The position numbers and the translations under genes are program-made. The notes below the pieces were generated by a model. That model ran no database searches and was not told where the DNA came from. It saw only the letters and a list, made by a program, of their open reading frames with translations. A DNA stretch of 43,333 bases from Candidatus Pacearchaeota archaeon (GTDB lineage Archaea; Nanobdellota; Nanobdellia; Pacearchaeales; GW2011-AR1), in assembly GCA_016867035.1 (NCBI GenBank), contig VGKO01000004.1, positions 1 to 43,333 of the forward strand, in the 5' to 3' direction. This document shows, one piece after another, positions 7,690-15,131 of the stretch. The number at the start of each line of letters is the position of its first letter. The stretch's first letter is position 1.

Positions 7690-8199
7690 ATGATAGATAG
7701 TCTTTATGATATGAAACCTTTGGGAGAATGGTTAGATTATGCTCGAGGATGCATATGGAGAAATGACGCTGCTTTTGTTGCATTAAATCTAGTTCCAAGC
7801 ACCCTTGGACATTGTTTAGTTGCTCCAAGAAGAGTTGTTGGTAGTTTATCTGAATTAACTGCGGGAGAATTAAGGGGATTTATAGAAGCAAAAGAACAAG
7901 GATTAAAAGCATTAAAAGGTGTTATTTCAACAGATTCAAATTCTATTTTAAGAGTCTATGACCTTTGGGATATGGATGCAGAATTAGAAAAAAAAGTTCC
8001 AGGTTCTGTTAAAAGAAGGGCAGTAGTAATAAGGGATTTAGAACAAGGCCCATGTGAAGGCGCAAATTATTTTGAAAATCATGGCGAAACTGCAGGTCAA
8101 ATGATAAGGCATTTTCATGGACAACTGGTTCCAAGATATGGAATAGGCAAGGGTATGGGCGCAGCTATTTTTAATTTAACACACCCCCAACTACAATAA
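7690..8199 (+). CDS. HIT-family (histidine triad) hydrolase or transferase
   Basis: The 169-aa protein contains the HIT active site near residue 138 as IRHFHGQLVPRYG, i.e. H-x-H-x-Q rather than H-x-H-x-H, plus the upstream strand LGHCLVAPRRVV typical of Hint/Fhit proteins. The third-His-to-Gln change occurs in GalT-type and some HIT members and alters the leaving-group chemistry. A nucleotide phosphoramidase, Ap4A-type hydrolase or nucleotidyltransferase role is possible. A TATA-like TTTAAATACC lies about 30 bp before the ATG. Confidence 0.8.
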   Translation: MIDSLYDMKPLGEWLDYARGCIWRNDAAFVALNLVPSTLGHCLVAPRRVVGSLSELTAGELRGFIEAKEQGLKALKGVISTDSNSILRVYDLWDMDAELEKKVPGSVKRRAVVIRDLEQGPCEGANYFENHGETAGQMIRHFHGQLVPRYGIGKGMGAAIFNLTHPQLQ

Positions 8200-8246
8200 T
8201 CTTTCTTAATTCCAAAACCTTTATAAACTCACTTAATGGTGTTATA

Positions 8247-8336
8247 ACATAGTCATAAGAAGCAGTTTAGGCAATGCATAGTTGAGTATAACGAGTTCTT
8301 ATAGACGCCTAAATTAAATGCATACGGAGGATTAAA
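8247..8336 (+). promoter_or_regulatory. Structured 5' leader of the zinc-ribbon gene
   Basis: A TATA-like TTTATAAAC ends near 8227, which would place transcription start near 8250 and give a leader of about 85-90 nt, long for this window. It holds an inverted repeat TTTAGGC (8266-8272) / GCCTAAA (8307-8313) and ends with a strong CGGAGG ribosome binding site 6 nt before the ATG. This fits post-transcriptional control, for example by temperature. Confidence 0.4.
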
Positions 8337-8669
8337 ATGTACGGAAGTGGAAGTTCTTTTGGAGGATTTCGCGGCAATAGTGGCGGCGGAGGCTTCAGAA
8401 GAGGCGGTGGCGGATTTAGAAAACCTTTCAACAGAGGACCAAGAGAAATGACTAAAATCAAGTGTTCTCAATGCGGAAAGGAAGACGAAGTCCCATTCAA
8501 GCCAAGAGAAGGAACTAGCGTTCTTTGTAAAGAATGTTATTTCAAGTCAAAAGGCATAGAACCAAGAAAGCCTTTCAACAAAGAAGAACAAAAGCCTAAG
8601 AAAGAATCTCAAGAAGAATCTTTTGACGAAGCAGAAGCAAGCGAAGAATCTGAAGAAGAACAATTCTAA
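8337..8669 (+). CDS. Gly/Arg-rich zinc-ribbon protein (CxxC-x17-CxxC), RNA-chaperone-like
   Basis: The 110-aa protein has a glycine-rich RGG-like N-terminus (about residues 1-35), a zinc ribbon IKCSQCGKEDEV...VLCKECYF (about 40-65, CxxC-x17-CxxC), and an acidic Glu/Ser tail. This layout occurs in small nucleic-acid-binding proteins common in candidate phyla. The strong ribosome binding site and leader suggest high expression. An RNA chaperone or condensate-forming role is an inference. Confidence 0.72.
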   Translation: MYGSGSSFGGFRGNSGGGGFRRGGGGFRKPFNRGPREMTKIKCSQCGKEDEVPFKPREGTSVLCKECYFKSKGIEPRKPFNKEEQKPKKESQEESFDEAEASEESEEEQF

Positions 8670-8824
8670 GATTTTAGCAGTTCATCAATTTATTTTATTT
8701 TTATTTTGCCTTTTATTTTTTAGGTATTTAATTTTAGAGATTTTTAATTTATAGAGAAGATTTAATTAGGAATTCAACAAAGCAAAAAGCGAGCTTAAAG
8801 ATAAGAGTAGAAAATCCCTAATAA

Positions 8825-9400
8825 CTAGTAATTCTCTTCTAAAACTTCATAATAAGCTTTAGGATGTGAACAAGCAGGGCACATATCAGGAGCATCCTTG
8901 CCTTCATGAACATAACCACAGTTTCTACATTTCCACTTAACAACTTTTTCTTTCTTGAAAACATGATTTTTCTTAACATTTTCTAGAAGCTTGCGATATC
9001 TTTTTTCGTGTTGCTCTTCAACTTCTGCTATCTCTTTAAAAGCCTTAGCAACAGCAACATATCCTTCTTCTCTAGCTTTTTTTTCAAATTCCTTATATAA
9101 AACGCTCCATTCCATTTTTTCTCCATCTGCTGCAGCAAGAAGATTTTCCTCTGTACTTGAGATTTTTCCAGCAGGATAGCTAGCTTCGATTGTTACTTCT
9201 CCGCCCTCAAGAAATTTAAAGAAAACTTTAGCATGTTCTTTTTCATTATCAGCTGTCTCAAGGAATATTGCTGATATTTGTTCAAATCCTGCTTTTTTAG
9301 CTACACTTGCAAAATAAGTATATCTATTTCTTGCTTGGCTCTCACCAGCAAATGCTTTAAGAAGATTTTTTTCTGTTTCACTTCCTTTTATGCTTTTCAT
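8825..9400 (-). CDS. rbr: Rubrerythrin
   Basis: The 191-aa protein has a ferritin-like diiron domain with both E-x-x-H helices (ESQARNRYTYF near residue 20; NEKEHAKVFF near 52; EVEEQHEKRYRKL near 127) and a C-terminal rubredoxin domain CRNCGYVHEG...CPACSHPKAYYEVL. It reduces hydrogen peroxide to water in anaerobes, taking electrons from rubredoxin or ferredoxin-type donors. Length and domain order are standard. Confidence 0.95.
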   Translation of the reverse strand: MKSIKGSETEKNLLKAFAGESQARNRYTYFASVAKKAGFEQISAIFLETADNEKEHAKVFFKFLEGGEVTIEASYPAGKISSTEENLLAAADGEKMEWSVLYKEFEKKAREEGYVAVAKAFKEIAEVEEQHEKRYRKLLENVKKNHVFKKEKVVKWKCRNCGYVHEGKDAPDMCPACSHPKAYYEVLEENY

Positions 9401-9491
9401 ATTTATTTACTATTTTTTAAGTTTAAAAGGTTTTTCTATTATCTAAAAGTACAATGGAAATACTTTAATATACTAAATATTCTTAAATTAA

Positions 9492-10091
9492 GTGGTAAAA
9501 AGATACATCTCATTTGATATTGAAGCTTCAGGTCCAACACCGGGAAAATATTCTATGTTATCCTTGGGAGCATGTGTGGTTGGAAGTACTTCAACTCAGT
9601 TTTATAGGGAAATTAAACCAATAAGTAGAAATCTAATTGTTCAATCTATGCGAGTAGGCGCAATAGGATTAAGATGCTTAAAGAATTTAAAAACGGATGA
9701 ATTTAATCCAAGAAGTGAGCAGTTTAATCCCCATAAGGTTTTGGAAGTTCTTGATAAAAAAGGCGAAGCTCCTACAAAAGTAATGCAGGAATATGCAGAG
9801 TGGGTTGAAGAGGTAACAAGAGGATTCGAACCTATTGAAGCAGCAGCCCCTTTAAAATTCGACGGCATGTTTACTTCATGGTATTTTGACAATTTTTATC
9901 AAGGTCAAAATCCATTTGGGCATAGGGGCGAAGATATAAACTCAATGTATCGAGGAGTAATGAGGGATCCCAATGCTAAGATATCACAATTGAAAATTAG
10001 GGGAAAAAATTTACCTCATAATGCTCTTGAAGATGCAATTATTCAAGCAAAAGAATTTGAAAAGGTTTTAGAATTATTAAGGCAAAGGTAG
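9492..10091 (+). CDS. DEDDh 3'-5' exonuclease
   Basis: The 199-aa protein shows the DnaQ-type acid motifs: FDIEASGP at the N-terminus (D, E), FDGMFTSWYFDNFY near residue 122, and HNALEDAIIQA near 176 (catalytic His and Asp, DEDDh type). The start in the track is GTG at 9492 and no better ATG precedes ExoI. It probably degrades single-stranded DNA or RNA, perhaps as an oligoribonuclease-like or proofreading activity. It stands alone after rubrerythrin. Confidence 0.8.
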   Translation: MVKRYISFDIEASGPTPGKYSMLSLGACVVGSTSTQFYREIKPISRNLIVQSMRVGAIGLRCLKNLKTDEFNPRSEQFNPHKVLEVLDKKGEAPTKVMQEYAEWVEEVTRGFEPIEAAAPLKFDGMFTSWYFDNFYQGQNPFGHRGEDINSMYRGVMRDPNAKISQLKIRGKNLPHNALEDAIIQAKEFEKVLELLRQR

Positions 10092-10104
10092 TTCTCTTTC
10101 TTAC

Positions 10105-10647
10105 CTACTCAACAAGCACAGCAACTGCAATAGTTGTTGTCCACAAACCATCTTTATTTCCTTCTGCTGATTGGACTAAATTAGAGGTTCTAAAGATTTG
10201 TCCGCTGGCCTTATAGGCTTGCTCGCGTTCTTCCCAAGCAGTATTAGAGTCAAATTCAATTCCTAAAGTTGTTGCAAGCATTGTTGCTGCTAAGTCTTCC
10301 GCATACTCTCCTGCTTTTTCTCCTTTTTCACCAAAAGAATGATGTTCTGATAAATATCCGTAGTTATTTGTATCTTTTGGAAGAGCAGCACCTATGGCAC
10401 TCGAGATTAATCTATTTGGCTCGCAAGTTTCATTTCTCGCCATAACGCAAAAAACTATTTGTCCTGGTTTTAACAAACCAAGTCCTTCTTCTTTAGAAAT
10501 TATTTTGCAATTTGGAGGCAAGATACTAGAAACATAAACTAAATTAAATTTTTCTATTCCTGCATTTCTTAAGGCAGTCTCAAAAGAAGCAAGTTTGTCT
10601 TTATGTACGCCCACTCCTTTAGTAAAAAATATTTTCGTTGGAATCAT
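10105..10647 (-). CDS. pdaD: Pyruvoyl-dependent arginine decarboxylase
   Basis: The 180-aa protein matches archaeal PvlArg[14 protein letters not shown] near residue 37-48 holds the Ser-Ser self-cleavage site that generates the pyruvoyl group, followed by [17 protein letters not shown] and the C-terminal [12 protein letters not shown]. It converts arginine to agmatine, the first step of archaeal polyamine (and agmatidine) synthesis. No other polyamine gene is in the window. Confidence 0.93.
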   Translation of the reverse strand: MIPTKIFFTKGVGVHKDKLASFETALRNAGIEKFNLVYVSSILPPNCKIISKEEGLGLLKPGQIVFCVMARNETCEPNRLISSAIGAALPKDTNNYGYLSEHHSFGEKGEKAGEYAEDLAATMLATTLGIEFDSNTAWEEREQAYKASGQIFRTSNLVQSAEGNKDGLWTTTIAVAVLVE

Positions 10648-10706
10648 TTATTATCTCTTAACTAAATTAAAAAACACTTATTTAAAAAACTATGCCTCAT
10701 TCTAAA

Positions 10707-10789
10707 CGCCCACGCCAGGAGTCGAACCTGGGCACCCAGTGAAGGGTTCAGCTTTCCAGGCTGATGCAATACCGTTATGCGACGTGGGC
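10707..10789 (-). tRNA. tRNA-Ser (anticodon GGA)
   Basis: The minus strand folds as acceptor GCCCACG/CGTGGGC, D-arm, anticodon stem TCAGC/GCTGA with loop CTGGAAA (anticodon GGA), a long class II variable arm CCC-TTCACT-GGG, and T-arm CCAGG-TTCGACT-CCTGG, with discriminator G73. It has no intron, and CCA is not encoded. A TATA-like TTTATAAAAA lies about 50 bp upstream of its 5' end, the same spacing as for tRNA-Lys in this window. Confidence 0.96.
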
Positions 10790-10915
10790 TTTACTAATTA
10801 ATTAGAAATCTTGGTTTTAAACCTTGCTATTGGGTTTTTATAAACCAATAAGGATGTTTCAATTCATATTTTTTATAACCTATTTATTTAAAAAAGCTAA
10901 AGCTTTTGTTAAACC

Positions 10916-11476
10916 ATGAATGCAAGAGAGAAACTTTTCAGAGATTGGACAAAACTAGATTGGGACGAGTACTATATGGCTCAGACTTTTTTAATAGCCA
11001 TGCGATCGCCTGATCCTGCTACTAAACAAGGTTGTTATGCTGTAGGCCCAAATCATGAGCCCCTTAGCATGGGTTATAATGCTCCGCCAAGAGGATGTTT
11101 AGATTCAGAAATTCCTTTAACAAGACCTGAAAAATATCCTTTCTTTTTACATGCAGAAGAAAACACAATTGGTAATTCAGCAAGAAGAGGAATTGCTTTG
11201 GAGGGCTCGACTTTTTATATAACCGGGCATCCTTGCGCAAGATGTTTCAGAAATATTCTACAAGTTGGAGCAAGAAGAGTTGTTTATGGACCTGTTACTT
11301 CAAATAAGCAATGCGTCTCCCCTGAAGACCTGAAAGCAATTGAATTAATGCTTAAAGGTAGAAAAGATTTTTCTTTAGAAGATTTTAAACGCGATGGGAA
11401 AAAAGCAGCAAGAATCATGCAAATGGCTATTGATTTATTTAATTTGGAGATGAGAGGGCAACCCCGAGGAGATTAA
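10916..11476 (+). CDS. dCMP deaminase (cytidine/deoxycytidylate deaminase family)
   Basis: The 186-aa protein has the zinc-dependent deaminase motifs HAEENTI near residue 82 (His and catalytic Glu) and HPCARC near 105 (two zinc Cys). Length and the insert LTRPEKYPFFLHAE fit ComEB-type dCMP deaminases. It converts dCMP to dUMP, feeding ThyX further along. The short ORF on the opposite strand just downstream is convergent. Confidence 0.88.
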   Translation: MNAREKLFRDWTKLDWDEYYMAQTFLIAMRSPDPATKQGCYAVGPNHEPLSMGYNAPPRGCLDSEIPLTRPEKYPFFLHAEENTIGNSARRGIALEGSTFYITGHPCARCFRNILQVGARRVVYGPVTSNKQCVSPEDLKAIELMLKGRKDFSLEDFKRDGKKAARIMQMAIDLFNLEMRGQPRGD

Positions 11477-11490
11477 AACAAAACCCTTTT

Positions 11491-11697
11491 CTAAGAGCCC
11501 ACATAAGGATGCTTGGAATTTAGCATTCTATGTCTTTCTAAATTTGTCTGCACCTTAGAGAAAGCCTCTTCCAAGACTTCTCTAACTAAATTGTCTTCTG
11601 GATTCCTAATTCCTAAGCTTTCAAGTTCTTCAATAGGCATTTGTCTAAGCAAAGCATATCTTATCTTTCTTATTCCTTCTTCTAATGTTTGGTACAT
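11491..11697 (-). CDS. Conserved-looking small protein, 68 aa, unknown
   Basis: It reads MYQTLEEGIRKIRYALLRQ and is mostly helical and charged. A strong ribosome binding site (GGAGGA about 8 nt before the ATG) argues it is translated. The frame opposite (11513-11731) is a shadow. Family not recognised. It lies 34 bp downstream of the SDR gene on the same strand and could belong to that operon. Confidence 0.55.
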   Translation of the reverse strand: MYQTLEEGIRKIRYALLRQMPIEELESLGIRNPEDNLVREVLEEAFSKVQTNLERHRMLNSKHPYVGS

Positions 11698-11731
11698 ATT
11701 TTATTTCCTCCTGCTTTCGCTATTTATTTGA

Positions 11732-12415
11732 TTATTTGATTTGTTTCTTGATATTACGAATATTCCCTCTTGGAGATATTAAGAAAATATCTCCTGGTTG
11801 TGTTTTATCAAGTGTTTTTTTAACAATAATTTTTGCTATTCTTTTTGAACTTCCCAATTTGCAAAGCGGGATTGTTTTAATTCCAAGTTTATTAAAAGAA
11901 AGATTTACTGCTTTCAATCCGGGGGTATTCATTGAAGGCACACAAAAGCATAGCATATTAAATTCTTTAGATTTAATCCTGTTGAGCTCGATTATTTGAT
12001 GTTTGGCTATTATGTATGGCTTAATTAAATTACAATCTCTTCTAAAAGACCATTTACTTCCAAAGATAATTACTTTACCATTTACCTGATTTACGTTCCC
12101 CCTTAGGGTGTTTAATGTTTGATTAATAAAACCAATATTACATTGAAATGCTTTAACCCAATCCTCTTTAGTTAACTGATTGGGTTTTTTGGCACCTGCA
12201 AAACCTATAACGCAGAAGATTAAATTAATTTTAGGCAGTTTAATTTTAATTTCTTCCAAAACTCTCTGAAAATCTGTCTTGTTAGAGATATCTATCTGAA
12301 AATCAGCATCCTCTGATCTACCTATTGTGAATATATTAAAGCTTTTCTTCTTAAGATTATTGCATATTTCTTTTCCAAAACCCCTTGTTCCACCTATTAC
12401 TAGGGCTGTTTGCAT
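11732..12415 (-). CDS. Short-chain dehydrogenase/reductase
   Basis: The 227-aa protein has the SDR nucleotide motif GGTRGFGK at residue 8-15, the mid-strand FCVIGFAG at the position of the usual N-A-G, a Ser in IFGSKWSF, and the catalytic Y-x-x-x-K as YIIAK near 133. Its start overlaps the prephenate dehydrogenase gene by 16 bp, so a substrate tied to prephenate or hydroxyphenylpyruvate is plausible but unproven. Confidence 0.78.
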   Translation of the reverse strand: MQTALVIGGTRGFGKEICNNLKKKSFNIFTIGRSEDADFQIDISNKTDFQRVLEEIKIKLPKINLIFCVIGFAGAKKPNQLTKEDWVKAFQCNIGFINQTLNTLRGNVNQVNGKVIIFGSKWSFRRDCNLIKPYIIAKHQIIELNRIKSKEFNMLCFCVPSMNTPGLKAVNLSFNKLGIKTIPLCKLGSSKRIAKIIVKKTLDKTQPGDIFLISPRGNIRNIKKQIK

Positions 12416-13170
12416 TCAACATTATCAACTCTTTTAAAATTTAATTCATTATTGATTTGACTTGCAGAACGAACAAAGTTTTCTCTAACTTCTTCGGCAA
12501 AAGGATTCATGGTTTGCATGTTATTGAAAAGAGCAGGAGTATCATTTTTTATAATCTCTACAATGTTCATTAAATCATCAAAGGTTTTTGTACTTAATTC
12601 TATTCGCGTAATATTAGTTTTATTGCAAACCCTACCAATAAAATGCGTAAGTGCTTGGGAGAAAGCCATTTGTCTATCATGTTCTTGGGCTGTTGTTAAA
12701 ATAACCTTTAATCCTAATTTTTCGCAAAAGTTTTTTGTTTTTTCTATAGTTTTAGGATTTGCTCTAACATTTACTAAGGCAATTTTCATTCCTTTTATTG
12801 AATTTGGTGCAGATTGTGGCCCGAATAAAGGATGTGTACCAATAATTTCTATATTTTTAGGAAGAATTTCTTGCATAGCTCGGCAAGAAAATATCTTAAG
12901 AGAACAAACGTCCAAGACAAGAGTTCCTTGAGAGATTTTATCTTTTATAGTTTCAAGTATACTAACAAGATTTTCCATTGGAACAGCCAAAATTATTATC
13001 TTACTTCTGCAGGCTTCTTCAAGACTAGTAAACTTGGCTCCAATTTTCTGCGCTTCAGGGGTTTTATCAATACTATCATTTACAAGAACTCTAGTTCCAG
13101 TAGAAACTAAATGTTTTGCAACAAGTTTTCCAAAATTTCCAAAACCAATTATGCTAATTTGGTTTTCCAT
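12400..13170 (-). CDS. tyrA: Prephenate dehydrogenase (TyrA family)
   Basis: The 256-aa protein has an N-terminal Rossmann motif GFGNFGK (residues 9-15), DVCSLK near 87 and GTHPLFGP near 110 (the signature of prephenate dehydrogenases), and HDRQMAFSQALTHF near 163. It should convert prephenate to 4-hydroxyphenylpyruvate. It overlaps chorismate mutase by 22 bp and the SDR by 16 bp, so all three are translationally coupled. Other shikimate-pathway genes are absent here. Confidence 0.88.
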   Translation of the reverse strand: MENQISIIGFGNFGKLVAKHLVSTGTRVLVNDSIDKTPEAQKIGAKFTSLEEACRSKIIILAVPMENLVSILETIKDKISQGTLVLDVCSLKIFSCRAMQEILPKNIEIIGTHPLFGPQSAPNSIKGMKIALVNVRANPKTIEKTKNFCEKLGLKVILTTAQEHDRQMAFSQALTHFIGRVCNKTNITRIELSTKTFDDLMNIVEIIKNDTPALFNNMQTMNPFAEEVRENFVRSASQINNELNFKRVDNVECKQP

Positions 13171-13439
13171 GTTAGTTGCTCCTGAAGTTTTCTTGACTCA
13201 GATATAATTGTCTGAAAAATATTTATGCTCTGTTTTGGATTCTGGCTTAATTGAGCAATTTTCTCTAGAACTTTCTGCTCACGTAGGGGTTGGAAAATAG
13301 GTAAACCAAGATTTTGTTTTAAATCCAAGATATTCCTGACTATTTCAAATCTTTTATCTATTAGCTTTACTAGAGCTTTATCTATTTGGTTTATTTTCTG
13401 TCTTTCTATTTCAAGTGAGCTTATAGTTTTATTTTCCAT
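13149..13439 (-). CDS. aroQ: Chorismate mutase (AroQ type)
   Basis: The 96-aa protein follows the AroQ helical pattern: RQKINQIDKALVKLIDKR, then VRNILDLKQNLGLPIFQPLREQKVL, with the Arg, Lys and Glu of the active site in place. It converts chorismate to prephenate. It is the first gene of the operon and is separated from the divergent Lrp regulator by 307 bp holding palindromes and a small ORF. Confidence 0.9.
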   Translation of the reverse strand: MENKTISSLEIERQKINQIDKALVKLIDKRFEIVRNILDLKQNLGLPIFQPLREQKVLEKIAQLSQNPKQSINIFQTIISESRKLQEQLTWKTKLA

Positions 13440-13447
13440 ATTCTGAA

Positions 13448-13492
13448 GCTTGTTCTCTACAAGCGAGGAGCCAGAAAATATTCATTTTCTGG
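13448..13492. promoter_or_regulatory. Two adjacent palindromes upstream of chorismate mutase
   Basis: GCTTGT-TCTCT-ACAAGC (13448-13464) and CCAGAAAA-TATTCA-TTTTCTGG (13471-13492) lie just in front of the ATG at 13439. The second resembles the A/T-centred, CAG...CTG-bounded sites bound by Lrp-family regulators, and an Lrp-type gene is divergent from this operon. A nearly identical palindrome occurs at 28913-28933. Confidence 0.45.
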
Positions 13493-13587
13493 ATAATCTC
13501 TTAAAAACAGGTACCTTTAAAGATATTACTGAAGAATATTCAATAATTAAGCGAAAAGCTTATAAATAGTTGAATATTATACAATTT

Positions 13588-13731
13588 ATGACTAAAAACG
13601 ACACGATTGTTAAAACCGAGATTCTTGATGAAAAATCGGAAAAAATAAAGAAGGCAAAGCAGCTTTATTTTATTCTTAATGAACTGACTTTTGGTAAATC
13701 AAAAACCAATAAAGCTATAGGATTAAACTAG
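13588..13731 (+). CDS. Small ORF, 47 aa, upstream of the Lrp-type regulator
   Basis: MTKNDTIVKTEILDEKSEKI begins about 20 bp after a TATA-like CTTATAAATAG, consistent with leaderless transcription, and ends 15 bp before the regulator ATG. Lys/Glu rich, no family recognised. The rest of the 307-bp gap between aroQ and the regulator holds the palindromes and promoter. Confidence 0.4.
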   Translation: MTKNDTIVKTEILDEKSEKIKKAKQLYFILNELTFGKSKTNKAIGLN

Positions 13732-13746
13732 AATCAATCAAATTTC

Positions 13747-14199
13747 ATGAAAGATATAAAACCAAAACTAATAGAATTATTTAAGGAAGGTAATTGCACC
13801 CCCCAGATTTCAGTTATAGCTAAAAAACTCAAAGAACCAAGTACAACTATTCATTATAATATTAAAAAACTCGAACAAGAGGGTGCAATAAAAAGTTATA
13901 AGGCTGTTTTTGATTATAAAAAAATTGAAGAGGGCCACTGCACTTTTGTTTTTATTAATTTGGCTCGAGAAAGTTACGCTGATCCTGAAAAAGTAGGTGC
14001 AGAACTAGCCCGAGACTCTAGAGTTGAAAGCGTTGATATTTGTACAGGAGAATATGAACTAATTGTTAAACTAAGAACAAAAGACATAGACGAGTATTAT
14101 GCAACCATTAAAGAATGGGTTAAAAAATTTCAATTCATAAAAACAGTTAGCATGAATTCTTTAAAACAAATAAAAACAGAGTTTGTTAAACTGGATTAG
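13747..14199 (+). CDS. Lrp/AsnC-family transcriptional regulator
   Basis: The 150-aa protein has an N-terminal winged helix (ISVIAKKLKEPSTTIHYNIKKLEQEGAI, about residues 20-47) and a C-terminal RAM-type ligand and oligomerisation domain (VESVDICTGEYELIVKLRTKDIDEYYATI). Divergent orientation from the aromatic-biosynthesis operon suggests it controls it, perhaps sensing an aromatic amino acid. Confidence 0.88.
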   Translation: MKDIKPKLIELFKEGNCTPQISVIAKKLKEPSTTIHYNIKKLEQEGAIKSYKAVFDYKKIEEGHCTFVFINLARESYADPEKVGAELARDSRVESVDICTGEYELIVKLRTKDIDEYYATIKEWVKKFQFIKTVSMNSLKQIKTEFVKLD

Positions 14200-14206
14200 C
14201 TATTTT

Positions 14207-15025
14207 TTATTTTTTTGTATTTGTTGGGAGAACATAAAAAACTTCATTATTGAACTCTAGTTTTCTAAATTCAAGTCCAAGTCTTTTTAACATTCTTTCA
14301 AACCAACCTCGATTGCTATAAGTCATGCTTCTGCCACCAAGAGTTTTGGTTGCAAAGCTAACCACCAGATTTTTGGTTTTTTCCCGAGCTTTTTTTATTA
14401 TTTCTTCTCCAAGTTTATGATTATTAATTCCTTCTTCAATTGTATCAATAAACTTAAACATAAAACCCAGGTCAGCTTCTGGGAGATTTTGATAGTTTTT
14501 TATATCTTTTAAATTAATAACAAAAGCTCTTCCTTCTATTCCTCTAATTTTAAAAAAATTATTAATTAGACTTGCGTCTTTTTCATTTATATCGTAGCAA
14601 TAATAAACAAGGGGTTTTTCTATAAAAACCGAGGAGATTGGGTTTAATCCGCAACCAAAATCTATTATAGCTCTTGGTTTACCCGTAATCTGAAATATTT
14701 TTTCATACAAATCCTCATAGAACTCGAGTCTTTCTTTGGTAGAGCGATTACTAGCAAGTATTTTTTTAATTAAATCTAGGTTTTTAGGATCTTTTTTTAA
14801 TTCTTCTAAGTAATCAGTTTTTTTACTATCTTTAATAAGAGAAAAGGTTGCATGTTTTTTGTGAAGCTTGGATTTTATCTGTTTTAAGATATTTTTTTCT
14901 TTTAATTCCTTCCAATTCACATTCTTCTTAATAAACTCTGCAATTTCTAATTCAATTACTTCTTTCGAGATATTTTTGTACTTCTTGCTTTTCTTTATAT
15001 TCTCAAGAATATGCTGGTGATTCAT
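14207..15025 (-). CDS. 16S rRNA m7G1405-type methyltransferase homologue (ArmA/Rmt/FmrO family)
   Basis: The 272-aa protein matches the aminoglycoside-resistance methyltransferase family: STKERLEFYEDLYE (95-108), SAM motif I DFGCGLNP (122-129), CYDIN (143-147), VVSFATKTLGGR (221-232), and the family-type tail RGWFERMLKRLG...EVFYVLP. In bacteria these enzymes N7-methylate G1405 in the decoding site. A function in this archaeon is unknown: self-protection or intrinsic rRNA modification are options. It converges on the Lrp-type regulator. Confidence 0.75.
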   Translation of the reverse strand: MNHQHILENIKKSKKYKNISKEVIELEIAEFIKKNVNWKELKEKNILKQIKSKLHKKHATFSLIKDSKKTDYLEELKKDPKNLDLIKKILASNRSTKERLEFYEDLYEKIFQITGKPRAIIDFGCGLNPISSVFIEKPLVYYCYDINEKDASLINNFFKIRGIEGRAFVINLKDIKNYQNLPEADLGFMFKFIDTIEEGINNHKLGEEIIKKAREKTKNLVVSFATKTLGGRSMTYSNRGWFERMLKRLGLEFRKLEFNNEVFYVLPTNTKK

Positions 15026-15100
15026 ACTAAAGCCAGCAATATGGTAGTTTTAAGTTTATCGATTGATATAGAATTAAACACACCACCCTAATTATACAAA

Positions 15101-15110
15101 TATTTAAATA
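15101..15110 (+). promoter_or_regulatory. TATA box deciding the thyX start
   Basis: TATTTAAATA sits directly before the TTG the ORF track uses (15111). A transcript would start about 25 bp downstream, so that TTG would lie outside the mRNA. The in-frame ATG at 15132 is the sensible leaderless start. Confidence 0.5.
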
Positions 15111-15131
15111 TTGTCTAAAAGGTATGGACTT

